From Acanthacorydalis orientalis (lineage: Eukaryota; Arthropoda; Insecta; Megaloptera; Corydalidae), in NCBI GenBank assembly GCA_034766995.1, contig CM068319.1, forward strand, positions 26,121,459 through 26,185,458: 64,000 nucleotides of DNA. The letters are read 5' to 3'. Shown in pieces: positions 54,998-64,000 of the stretch (position 1 is the first letter of the stretch; every line of letters begins with the position of its first letter). The notes under the pieces are model-generated. The model made no database searches. It saw only the letters and a program-made list of their open reading frames with translations, and was not told the DNA's origin. The position numbers and the translations under genes are program-made.

Positions 54998-55233
54998 ATG
55001 GTGTCCGAAAAGCATCATATTAGATATTGCATACTTTTCGCATTCCAGTTAAAAAAAATGCTACCGAAATCTCACAAATGATTTGTTCAGCTTTGGGAGA
55101 AGGTATTGTGACTCACAAAGATACAAAAAATTATAAAACAATGGAAAAGGTCCGAAAATGCATTACCATTTCATCGACTAAAACCCGCCATCTTTTTTTC
55201 GATACGAGATTCGTCAATTACGGGACAAAGTGA
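54998..55233 (+). pseudogene. Mariner transposase N-terminal fragment, frameshifted
   Basis: From the ATG at 54998 one frame reads HHIRYCILFAFQL. The next frame then gives KKNATEISQMICSALGEG and IVTHKDTK, which together resemble the N-terminal helix-turn-helix of mariner transposases ('LLFAFQL-KKNA-EA-RMIC-A-GE--V---TC'). The shift falls in a run of eight A (55051-55058), consistent with loss of one base. After HKDTK the similarity to the expected tryptophan-bearing segment (KWFQKFR) is lost, and no DDD catalytic core follows. It is a decayed, truncated copy with no visible inverted terminal repeats. Confidence 0.7.
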
Positions 55234-56115
55234 TATAAAATAATAGGGGATATTTTGAGGATTGAAATTATTCCATTTTTCAGTAAACAGTCATGTTATA
55301 TAAGAAAAGCACGAAATTAATTTGTACACCTAATAATATAGCAATTAAGAGTTTATATTTACACATTTATATTTTAATCAGACAGTCAATTATTGTTTTT
55401 TTCTTATTATTATTTAAGAATGCTTTTCTGGAAGAATTTACTATAGAATATTCATATCAAATATACGTTTATTAAGTATTCAAATATTTTATATAAATTA
55501 TATTGCTCGAATTCAAACTTATCACCTGTTAATCGCCAGTTCATTAAATTAAGTTGCTCAGAATCGTTTCTGCGGCCTGTCATTTATTATTTCATATCGT
55601 TATTTTTTTATTTCATATTTATACACGTGTATAAAGTATATTTAAATTATGAAAAAGATTTAGGATAATGCTTCGTGTTGAAAACGATCAACCGGCGCTA
55701 TTTCAGAGAACATCTAAATGTAAAAATCATTTAAGTAGTACGTATAAATTTCGTAATTTTATTAAAAATCCGTTTTAAACCCATTACGTTATAACCTGAA
55801 GGGAATTCTGTGAAAAAGTGAGATATTATTCTGAAATAGTTGCATTAATGTACATTTAAAAAGTGTAAATCTACGTTTATAACTTTGTTGCATGTCTTGT
55901 CAACAATACAACGACGCTGACGGCAAATATTTGATATATTTGTATTAGTAAACAAGTCAGAATGGAATTATTTTTATATAAGAAAAATTATACGTTCTGT
56001 TATTTGATTATTTGTTTTCGTGTAAAAAATAATGCATGTTTTACAAATATAATGTATATTTGGAAGAAATTATAGATTTATCACTGTAAAGAATGTAAAT
56101 ATACTTACATACAGT

Positions 56116-56148
<33 letters not shown>

Positions 56149-56213
56149 AATAATTCACTAAAGTAAAGAAATATATTGTACAAAATTATTTCCAATATAA
56201 ATTATCATTTTTA
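55234..56213. other. Gene-poor interval
   Basis: Only a short TA tract (56117-56142) was recognised. Small open frames such as 55293-55475 are AT-rich chance frames. Confidence 0.5.
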
Positions 56214-56531
56214 TTAGGTTGGTAGAAAAATAAATACGGTTTCAAATTCGTATATTATACATTTTTTTCCTTTTTGATTTTCCTAACTGTTTATAATGGT
56301 CCAAAACTGTTCAAAAAAATACTCTTATTTGCTTCTTTTCCATCTTTAAATCAATATCCCAATTTTAAGTAAAATTAACAATAAAACATTATGCCAATGT
56401 TACCAAATTATAGATGGAAAAATGCACTTTAAAATGATATTAACATGAACACGATGAAACGACACTTCCATTGCAAAAATTAAGGTCAGAATTCATAAAA
56501 AAAAACCGCAATTATTTTCCTACCAAGTTAA
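56214..56531. mobile_element. 318-bp mariner-like non-autonomous element
   Basis: The left end TTAGGTTGGTAGAAAAATAA and right end TTTTCCTACCAAGTTAA are inverted repeats closely related to the termini of the 85-bp MITE at 50981. A TA flanks the left end; the right flank has decayed (CA). The interior has no long frame. It is a MITE or an internally deleted mariner. Confidence 0.8.
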
Positions 56532-56845
56532 CATAAGTAAAATATTTTTATATCATTATTTTAAAAGTGGTAAATTCTTTTAAGAACTTTCTTAAAAAGA
56601 AAATGAGCTATTTTGTTGTTTAATTGACGCACCAATTAATACATTATATTTAATTATTCTTATTTTAAACGATTATTTTACTATTTAAGATATTTTTTTA
56701 AAGAAAATGTATTTTAGAATAACTTGCAAAAAGTATATCATGCACAATTATTTGGTTATTAAGAAAAGTGCATTCAAATTTTGAGGTTTTCGTTTAAGAA
56801 AGCCTGTTTTAATACTCATTGATAAATAATGTCTTCATAAGTATA

Positions 56846-56849
<4 letters not shown>

Positions 56850-56903
<54 letters not shown>
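56850..56903. repeat. (TA)n microsatellite, about 54 bp
   Basis: Pure TA tract followed by a short (CATA)n. Confidence 0.95.
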
Positions 56904-56907
<4 letters not shown>

Positions 56908-58175
56908 CATACATATATATGTTCAATGGAAAAATAAAAGTAGTTTTAATTCACGCGACAACAGATGTGGAGACTTTGGATGAATAAGATTCCGTACTGT
57001 TATAAGACGTTATAACGGTCTTTAATTTTTTATGGGAAACTTGATAACACCGTAGTCTCTGTTTTATTGAAATAATCGTGGAATTAAATTAATGTTACTT
57101 CACCTTCCTCTAATTAACTCTACGTATGTCTATTTTGATTAATGTTTCAAATCTGCTCACGAACTGATTGAATAAGTAATTAAATTAGATGTAGTTTATA
57201 ATCTGACGGTCTTCAAAAACTGTTATGTAAACAAATACGCGTATACATACATTTCAAATAGTTTACTTAGTTGTTCGTAAATTACCTCATTCACGGTTAT
57301 TTACACAAATATTTAAATACGTAAATGATCTTCGTAGACGTACAATACAAAAATGTGCGAATGTACTTAAAGATTCAGTTAAATGCAAATAAAAGTTATT
57401 TAGTTAGTCTTAATGCTACCAACGTATTAAAAAAGTACACATTTACGGTCAAAAGTATTTTATGATTGCTGAATATATTACATGTTATTTATTTAAAAGT
57501 TTTATGTTAAAACCCACGAAAATACTGATGAGTTATGTTATTTCATTGAATATAAAATGTTATTCAAACAATCACAGTTTATTGCTCCAGAGCAAAAGGT
57601 TATTATCATAAAAATAATTTCTAAACATACATACAACTTTAGATTCTTTACGATATGAATGAAAATTTAAGATAGTTAATAAAACGAACCAATGATAAAA
57701 ACTAGGAACTTCAATTTAAAAAGCACAGTCATTGTTTATTAAGAAAACAGTGCTACTGATGTTCTTAAATACTTCAGATCGACATTCCGTATATTTCAAA
57801 GTTTAGAGACCATTCTTCAGTGGTCTATACACAGGCGAGCGATAAAAAAAATGTAGAAATAAATAAATATTTGAAAAAGTATCAGAACATTGATTCACAA
57901 GTCATGACCGGACGTTTCATGTAAACTAAATTATTTCATGTTATTCAAAATTAGTAATATTTTATAATATTCTTAATACTTAATCTTAAGAAACGATTTT
58001 GAAAATATGTTTTTTTAAAAAAAATAATATGATAAAACACACTACGAAATCGTATTTGATTTAAACATGTGACACTATAATTACAAATTCATTATGTTAT
58101 CTAATTGATTGACTGTATTTTACGTTATTTTTGAATCAAATTTACATTCACACACATACGTATATATATATATAC

Positions 58176-58241
58176 TAAAGGGATTCGCCCCCTGCGCACT
58201 GCACTCACCGGGCTCGATGCGCTCGCCCACTTATCAATTAT
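58176..58241. other. GC-rich patch of unknown nature
   Basis: About 65 bp of strongly GC-rich sequence (GGGATTCGCCCCCTGCGCAC and onward) sits abruptly between TA-rich flanks. The sharp boundary next to a TA tract suggests an inserted repeat fragment. No tRNA A or B box was recognised and no open frame is convincing. Confidence 0.4.
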
Positions 58242-58336
58242 AAGCCTGTATATGAACCGAATGAAACAATAAACATATTTTTTAAAACTTATAATATCTA
58301 TATAATTATTATCACAGATATATCGCATCGTAGTCG

Positions 58337-58338
<2 letters not shown>

Positions 58339-58394
<56 letters not shown>
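58339..58394. repeat. (TA)n microsatellite, 56 bp
   Basis: Pure TA tract. Confidence 0.95.
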
Positions 58395-58402
<8 letters not shown>

Positions 58403-58502
58403 TAGTTAATATATCTAAATAAACATGACAGATAGATTATTTTTTACAAATTTGTAATTTTTGAGGACAATTTTGATTACATGTATATATATATATATAT
58501 AT

Positions 58503-58503
58503 A

Positions 58504-58553
<50 letters not shown>

Positions 58554-58554
58554 T
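58503..58554. repeat. Perfect 52-bp palindrome with (TA)20 core
   Basis: AATGTG, forty bases of TA, then CACATT. The whole segment is its own reverse complement and can extrude a cruciform. Confidence 0.95.
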
Positions 58555-58758
58555 AAATGCATACTGAAGAAATGTATTTATAGATTCACCTTAAAGCACA
58601 ATTAATTTTATTACTTTTTTACCAATGAAGCATCCTACACTGGCAAATATTTTTAAAACATAAGTAGATAATTACTAGCACATAATTATACTCAATAGTC
58701 TCTCCCAGCGATAAGTTATTCTAAAGAGGTACATTTTCTGTTGAACATACACACACAT

Positions 58759-58761
<3 letters not shown>

Positions 58762-58809
<48 letters not shown>
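58762..58809. repeat. (TA)n microsatellite, 48 bp
   Basis: Pure TA tract preceded by a short (CA)n. Confidence 0.95.
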
Positions 58810-58815
<6 letters not shown>

Positions 58816-59093
58816 TAAACTCACCATCAAAAATAAAAAATACGATAGCTTGTTACGCATTAGTAACTTCCTCGGATAAAGATTATATTTATAAACAAGT
58901 GCAGACAAAATAAATATTAATCATAGTATCTTGTCAGATTATTTTATTCAGTAAATTATTATTAGTTGATGAAAAAAAAATATATTATTTAAATATAGCG
59001 GTTCTACAAACATTTTAAAGAAAATGAATTCTAGATAAAATAAGAGAATGCATATCCATTTAATTTAATATCATATGCATATTGAAAATAATT

Positions 59094-59098
<5 letters not shown>

Positions 59099-59140
<42 letters not shown>
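59099..59140. repeat. (TA)n microsatellite, about 42 bp
   Basis: Pure TA tract followed by CATACATATATATG. Confidence 0.95.
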
Positions 59141-59144
<4 letters not shown>

Positions 59145-60344
59145 CATATATATGTACTGTTTATGGGTAACTGGTATACTTTAAAAATTATATATTTTGA
59201 GGTTATAATAATATTATTATTTTAAAAACTTTACATTTATATCACAGTATATATCTGTAACAATGAAAACGAGAATCGCATATTAATATCATTTAACGTT
59301 ACTTACACTGCTCTATAATAATGCTCTGCTATAACAAAGAATTCTTGGTGTGAGAATATTCTCTGCATGATGTGTATCTGTAGTATAATGTTTAAACGAT
59401 GTTTTAGTACGATAACATTTTCACTAAGGAAGGTTCAATTGTTTCACACATTCAGGCACATCGCGTGCTTTGACATTTCCGTTCTATGGCCCTTAAACGC
59501 CAATTATTTGTCTTAAATGTCCATTTTTTGTTGAACTATTTACATCAGGAAAAAATATGTCTCACCACTGTGCTCTTTTGTTCTATATGTTTATTGTATG
59601 AAATTGTTTTTCTCGACAATCAGTTGTGCAGTCTTTTGTTTAATATTCGAATTATGTTACGTTGATACTTGTGACAATAAAACTATAAGCATCTGTTTGA
59701 CTGTTTTTAATTTAACATCAGATCTTCGATATCTGTAGTAAATCTGAAATTTAAAATCAGTAATTAAGATTCTGTATTTGTGTTCGTATGTTTAAAGTTT
59801 AAGCAACATTTATAAAAATGCAACAGCATGCACTTCCATAAAGAATCAGAAACTAAAATTCAGAACATTATAAGAATGGTAATTTAATTTCTCTAAAATT
59901 ATTTACTATGACCTTAGAAGGAGAACTCAAATCACTGAAAAATGAAAGATTAAAAAATAAGCCCGCTCTGAATATTATCTTCACATATATTTAGAAAAAA
60001 CTATGAATGATACTAAAAATTTTAGGTAAAATCAATCGACAAGCAATTGCCAAGTAAGTCAAAAAAAACAAATACTTAATAATATGTTTTGCTGAAAAAA
60101 AAAACGAGGAAAGCAATTGAATAAATTACAAAATATATTTATTTGGGTCAACTAATCATCCAAAATAGAGCATCGATTAAGAAATTTATGTGAAAAATAA
60201 AAAATGACTGAAATTAATGTAGACGAAACACATTATTTAAATCGAATATTCCATTTCATTGACGTAGAAAAATAGTTGATCAATATATTTGATCTATACT
60301 TGTCAATGAAGATGATGCTTATATCTTGGATTCTAATATAATTA

Positions 60345-60886
60345 TTGATAAATTATTGTTGGATAAAAGCCTGTTCAAAATTAAACTAAAAGCTATTCTT
60401 TTCCACACATTTTAATAGATATTCTCATAATCATATTTCTATAATCCATGAGCCTCTTTCCGGGCTTTTGGATAATTTTAGATCTTTATCAGCTTCTGTT
60501 TTTCATATATGTTTTCTTTTTTCAATATACATCTCTTATTTCCAACTTAGTTCACTGACTGTGAAATAATACAGAAGGACATTGAAAAAATTATGTTAGG
60601 AATGACAAACAGAAATTGAAATGGAATGGATTGGATACAAAAACAAATAGGAGTAATAAATATAATAATAAATTGATATGAATCTAAATTGTAAATAAGA
60701 GAGGTATGTTGAAAAAATAAAACAAATGAAAAACAGAAGCTGTTAAAGATCTAAAATTATACAAAAGCCCGAAAAGAGGCTTATGGATTATAGAAATATG
60801 GTTATGAGAATATCTATTAAAAACGTATGGAAAAGCTTTAGATAGTTTAATTTGGAACAGGCTTGTATCCAACAATAGTTTATCAA
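60345..60886. repeat. Long imperfect inverted repeat (arms about 205 bp, loop 133 bp)
   Basis: Arm 1 (60345-60550) is the reverse complement of arm 2 (60684-60886) along its whole length, with roughly one mismatch per ten bases and a few short gaps. Shared blocks include TTTTTAATAGATATTCTCAT-like, ATATTTCTATAATCCAT and AATTTTAGATCTTT, also GGGCTTTTG and CAGCTTCTGTTTTTCAT. The arms are not simple-sequence DNA. A transcript across the locus would form a hairpin of about 200 bp. No target-site duplication or terminal motif identifies a known transposon family. Confidence 0.92.
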
Positions 60887-61455
60887 AAGTTACTGCTAAT
60901 AATAATATATATGTGTTGTGTGTATACATATACATACATATATATGTATATATATTAAACTAAAATAATAATTTTTACAAAATACAACCACGTATTTAAT
61001 AAGAATTATAAGAATAGTAAAATATCTGCTATATATAAGCTTGAATTCTGAGAAAATGTAGTCGTAAGTAAAAAGATATATATCTTCTATTACTTGTCAT
61101 GAAAAAGTACTAATGACCTTTGATATTAAAAAAAAAAACACAATTTAATGTTTATATATTTTACAAAAATCATATTCCCTAATTTTCTAAAATGTATTAA
61201 TATAGAATCAAAATTAAAATATGTAGTAATTTATTGATATTTTAAAAACACTCCTCTCTTAATTTATAATATTCAAAAAATGTTGCTGTGCTAGTTTTAA
61301 AAAGTAATATTTAAACATTACTTTGTATAGATCCGTTCGAAGTCTTTTTATGCGTGAAGTAATATGAACACACTGTTTCGTATTTTATTTATTGTCTTTT
61401 AAGATTGACAGTCGTATAAAACGTAAATGAATCTGACATTATATACCATTATTAT

Positions 61456-61653
61456 ATAGGAAATGAAAAAAAAAATCGTATTATTTTCTTACATAAAGGT
61501 CAAGAAACTGAAAAGGAATTAATAGAAGAATTAACTGACAGGGTTGTCAAATATGTATTCAAGTACAACGTATATATAATTACAGTTTTTGTACGCACGG
61601 ACAGTGATTATTATAATATGCAGAAGGGAATTCAATCTTTGAAAATAAAATGA
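61456..61653 (+). other. Orphan coding-like open frame without ATG
   Basis: An open frame ending at TGA 61651-61653 reads FLHKGQETEKELIEELTDRV followed by VKYVFKYNVYIITVFVRTDS. It is charged and helical in character, unlike typical chance AT-rich frames. It follows a TATAG that could act as an acceptor (61459), but no partner exon or family was recognised. It could be an exon, a transposon relic or chance. Confidence 0.25.
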
Positions 61654-61780
61654 CTGTTTTTCAGTTCTTAGTTCCGACAAGTGCAAAGCAATAAAATGTA
61701 TTTTATTATTTTAGATACACTTCTATAAAACTGACATTTTTGACATTGTCGCATTTTTTTTCTGAAGTAAATCCTTTTTA

Positions 61781-61870
61781 ACGTATACCGAAGCTCTGCC
61801 CCTACTGGCTACGATCGCTGACCCTGGGAGGGATTTGCCTTCCTCTCTCTAACGCTATCTCTCCCCTAAC
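61781..61870. other. GC-rich patch of unknown nature
   Basis: CTGCCCCTACTGGCTACGAT and the following 60 bases are far richer in GC than the flanks. It is possibly a fragment of an interspersed repeat. No RNA gene or frame was recognised. Confidence 0.35.
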
Positions 61871-62806
61871 AAATAACAGAAACTAATGAATTATACGCCG
61901 AAATAACCTGTTTAAAATGTATGTCTTAATTTTTTTATTGGAAAAGATTATAAAAATTAACATCAAAATACAATTTTAAAATGTATAACAATTTTTTACT
62001 CTAAAGCTTTCAGTGAATACATTATTTTGAATAAATGACATTAGTTTTATATTGTAATCGTATACACCTCTTTCGTTGTACACCGTGAAAGAGCTACATA
62101 CATGTGACATATCAATCAATCAGAACAGAGACTACACGATATCTATCAACCAATCATTGATGATCAGGAATGAATATTGTTAGAGTGCTACTTGTAGTGT
62201 GTAGCGGAAGGACTGGCATTTCGAAGAAGTGATCTACACGAAAAATATTTTTTTTTTTTGTTTTATGGAAACTTTATGATGGAATTATTTTTTATATATA
62301 GAAAGATTATACTCTATTTAGAGTTTAATCGAACACTGGTAGAATATACTCTTGATAGATAAATAAATATAAAAACTGAATTTTTATAAAAACGAATTAA
62401 TATACCAAACATTGCAATAGTTTTAAATCATGAAATTCGAAAATTACATGATTTTACTGATAAATGATTTTACAACTTTCTCATTAAAACGTGGATATAA
62501 TTTAAATAAATAATAGCTCACAAATGAAATTATGCAATTAAAAAAAAATATAAGAAGTTAAGCAGATATTTCATCTTTCTTATAAAAAGATTGTTGAATC
62601 GAAAAATTCAAAATGTGAAAAAGTCGAGGTCTTTTACAGGTCGATTAGGACAGATTGTCAGAAATGAACAATCTTCTTGTATATGAGTATAAAGTTTAGT
62701 TTCATAAATACATTTTTCATTCCTTTTCAAACTACACAATATTTTTTTGGGGGAAAAATGTTCAGTAATTGATTGTGACGATTATTTTGATTTTTGATTA
62801 TGCACA

Positions 62807-62895
62807 TCTTAACGCTCTGATAATCATGGCTTCGTCATCGAAATACGCATAAGCAAAAATCAAAATGTCTAATAATTAAATATTAAACATTTTTA
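62807..62895. repeat. Dispersed repeat, copy 2 (partner at 22061)
   Basis: It shares with 22061-22149 the order CTTAACRCT, a small hairpin, CATCGAAATNC, AAGC and AACATTTTT. The hairpin is TGGC-TTC-GTCA at 62827-62837. Confidence 0.5.
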
Positions 62896-63337
62896 AATAG
62901 AAAAAGTCTATATGTTTCAGAGTGAATGAAAAATTCTTCTATGAAAGTGAGTTTGGCTCGAGTTGCATTATTATTGTCACAAGATTACTTTTTTTGTATT
63001 TTGGTTTATTTGTTTATTATTTTATTTGTATATAATTTAAATTATTTGCCAGACATAAATCTAAATAGTACTGGAATTCACTTTTCCATTAAAGAATGAT
63101 TTTAAAAATTGATTATCTCAATATATCAAAATATTAACGATAGTTATAATTAAAAAGTAACCTATGAAATTTGGATCCTAGAACAAAAACAAAATTGATA
63201 AAATAATAACGTATTAAAAAACGTCCAGTTGACAGTTAATGTTTTACTACATTAAAAATTAAAATATATCTGTTATATTTGATAGGTAAGTTCTTTACCT
63301 TAATTTTATCTACTTTGATATCTACTCATATATGTAT

Positions 63338-63340
<3 letters not shown>

Positions 63341-63379
<39 letters not shown>
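63341..63379. repeat. (TA)n microsatellite, 39 bp
   Basis: Pure TA tract ending about 27 bp before the RIIa-domain start codon. It probably lies in the promoter or 5' UTR. Confidence 0.95.
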
Positions 63380-63388
<9 letters not shown>

Positions 63389-63406
63389 TTATTATATAGA
63401 AAAAAG

Positions 63407-63814
63407 ATGGATGACACCAACGATATATTCGAACATTTTCATTTTCATCAATGTGTAACCCCGCGCGGAATGACGAGTTATAATTTAAATGTATTATCTA
63501 AGAATCAACAGAAAAGGTTAAATGAATTCAAAATAATGATGTGTCGAGAGAATCAAATATATCTAAATCAACATAAAGAGGTAACAAAGATATCTGGACA
63601 GTTGTTATTTGAATTTTAAACATAGCATAAATTCAAAATAGAAATCCAGAATTACAATCGACATCCCAAATAGATTCGCGTTCTAATATTAATGATCCTC
63701 GATGAGATATTCAAGAAGCAACCGCGTACCGATCTTCACATATTCTTAGCAAATTATTTTCAACAGCCGAAGTCGAATCTTGAAAGTAAAATGCATGAAT
63801 TTTTTCAAAAAAAG
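63407..63814 (+). CDS. RIIa-domain protein, RIIAD1-like, first two exons (gene continues past the window)
   Basis: Exon 1 is 63407-63580 (58 codons, donor GAG|GTAACA) and exon 2 is 63674-63814 (47 codons, acceptor AAATAG, donor AAG|GTATAT). Both junctions are phase 0. Joined, residues about 29-105 read LSKNQQKRLNEFKI, then YLNQHKE|IRVLILMILDEIF, then a KKQPRTDLHIFLANYF block. This aligns without gaps to the RIIa dimerisation/docking helices of RIIAD1 (LEQLRKFKI, THKEVEWLISGFFREIF, KRPDNILEFAADYF). Such domains bind amphipathic helices of A-kinase anchoring proteins or radial-spoke partners, often in cilia or sperm. The 28-residue N-terminal extension has no match. The terminal exon lies beyond base 64,000. 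Confidence 0.75.
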
Positions 63815-63860
63815 GTATATGGTTTAATTTTATTAAATTTGTTTAAAGTATTATATATGC

Positions 63861-63932
<72 letters not shown>

Positions 63933-64000
63933 ATGTAATTTAACTCAATATTGAATGTTCATATTTTATCAATAAAATGATAAGCTGTCTATTTCTCTCT
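63815..64000. repeat. Intron of the RIIa-domain gene with (TA)n(TG)n
   Basis: A pure TA tract (63869-63912) runs into (TG)n to 63932. The rest up to the window end shows no exon. Confidence 0.85.

Larger units (their letters stand above)
56532..60344. other. Gene-poor, TA-tract-dense region
   Basis: It holds five long (TA)n tracts, a perfect palindrome (58503-58554) and a GC-rich patch (58176-58241). No coding exon was supported. GC is slightly raised at 59430-59570 without a recognisable signal. Confidence 0.5.
60887..63406. other. Gene-poor region upstream of the RIIa-domain gene
   Basis: It contains an orphan open frame (61456-61653), a GC-rich patch (61781-61870), one copy of a dispersed repeat (62807-62895) and a TA tract (63341-63379). 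The promoter of the RIIa-domain gene should lie near its right end, but no TATA box could be separated from TA repeats. Confidence 0.5.

Noticed and set aside
58176..58241. Possible tRNA or tRNA-derived SINE head
   Set aside because: No cloverleaf, A box or B box could be found on either strand.
58125..58328. 67-codon minus-strand frame over the GC-rich patch
   Set aside because: Its only unusual residues come from the GC islet; nothing indicates coding.

Overview
The window is very AT-rich eukaryotic DNA with split genes (GT-AG introns down to 56 bp), many (TA)n tracts, mariner-type debris and long gene-poor stretches. The gene content points to an insect: a DSiaT-like sialyltransferase, a Tmem43 homologue, a Rumi-type O-glucosyltransferase and an odorant-binding-protein-like secreted protein. 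The extreme AT content, the TA microsatellites and mariner termini of the 'TTAGGTTGG' kind fit Hymenoptera best. That order-level call is inference. All protein names rest on motif recall and hand translation, because no database search was possible.

Layout. Positions 1-28.6 kb are a gene desert with microsatellites, one coding-like relic (16.94-17.24 kb), one eroded repeat with GC-rich ends (21.2-21.4 kb) and a complex TA array (22.7-23.06 kb). Positions 28.7-37.7 kb, extending to 40.0 kb, form a compact gene cluster. SiaT (minus, 3 exons, 499 aa) lies head-to-head with Tmem43 (plus, 6 exons, 381 aa) across 282 bp. Next comes rumi (plus, 4 exons, 399 aa), which is tail-to-tail with an 8-cysteine OBP-like secreted protein (minus, 5 coding exons, 366 aa). 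The last gene has an untranslated upstream exon that must lie beyond 40,020. Every proposed exon junction was checked for GT/AG and for reading-frame continuity.

From 40 to 63.4 kb there is again no complete gene. This stretch holds two candidate minus-strand TATA promoters (43.87 kb, and 50.26 kb followed by a possible 5' exon), an 85-bp mariner-like MITE with TA duplications (50.98 kb), a 318-bp relative (56.2 kb), a frameshifted mariner transposase N-terminus (55.0 kb), a 52-bp perfect palindrome (58.5 kb), and a long imperfect inverted repeat (60.35-60.89 kb, arms about 205 bp, loop 133 bp). The inverted repeat is the most unusual structure seen. At the right edge (63.4 kb) the first two exons of a RIIa-domain protein (RIIAD1-like) begin and run out of the window.

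Functional links. SiaT (Golgi sialylation), Rumi (ER O-glucosylation of EGF repeats) and the OBP-like protein all belong to the secretory pathway, and Tmem43 is an ER/nuclear-envelope membrane protein. Nothing in the sequence shows joint regulation except the shared SiaT/Tmem43 promoter interval. No rRNA, tRNA or CRISPR was found.
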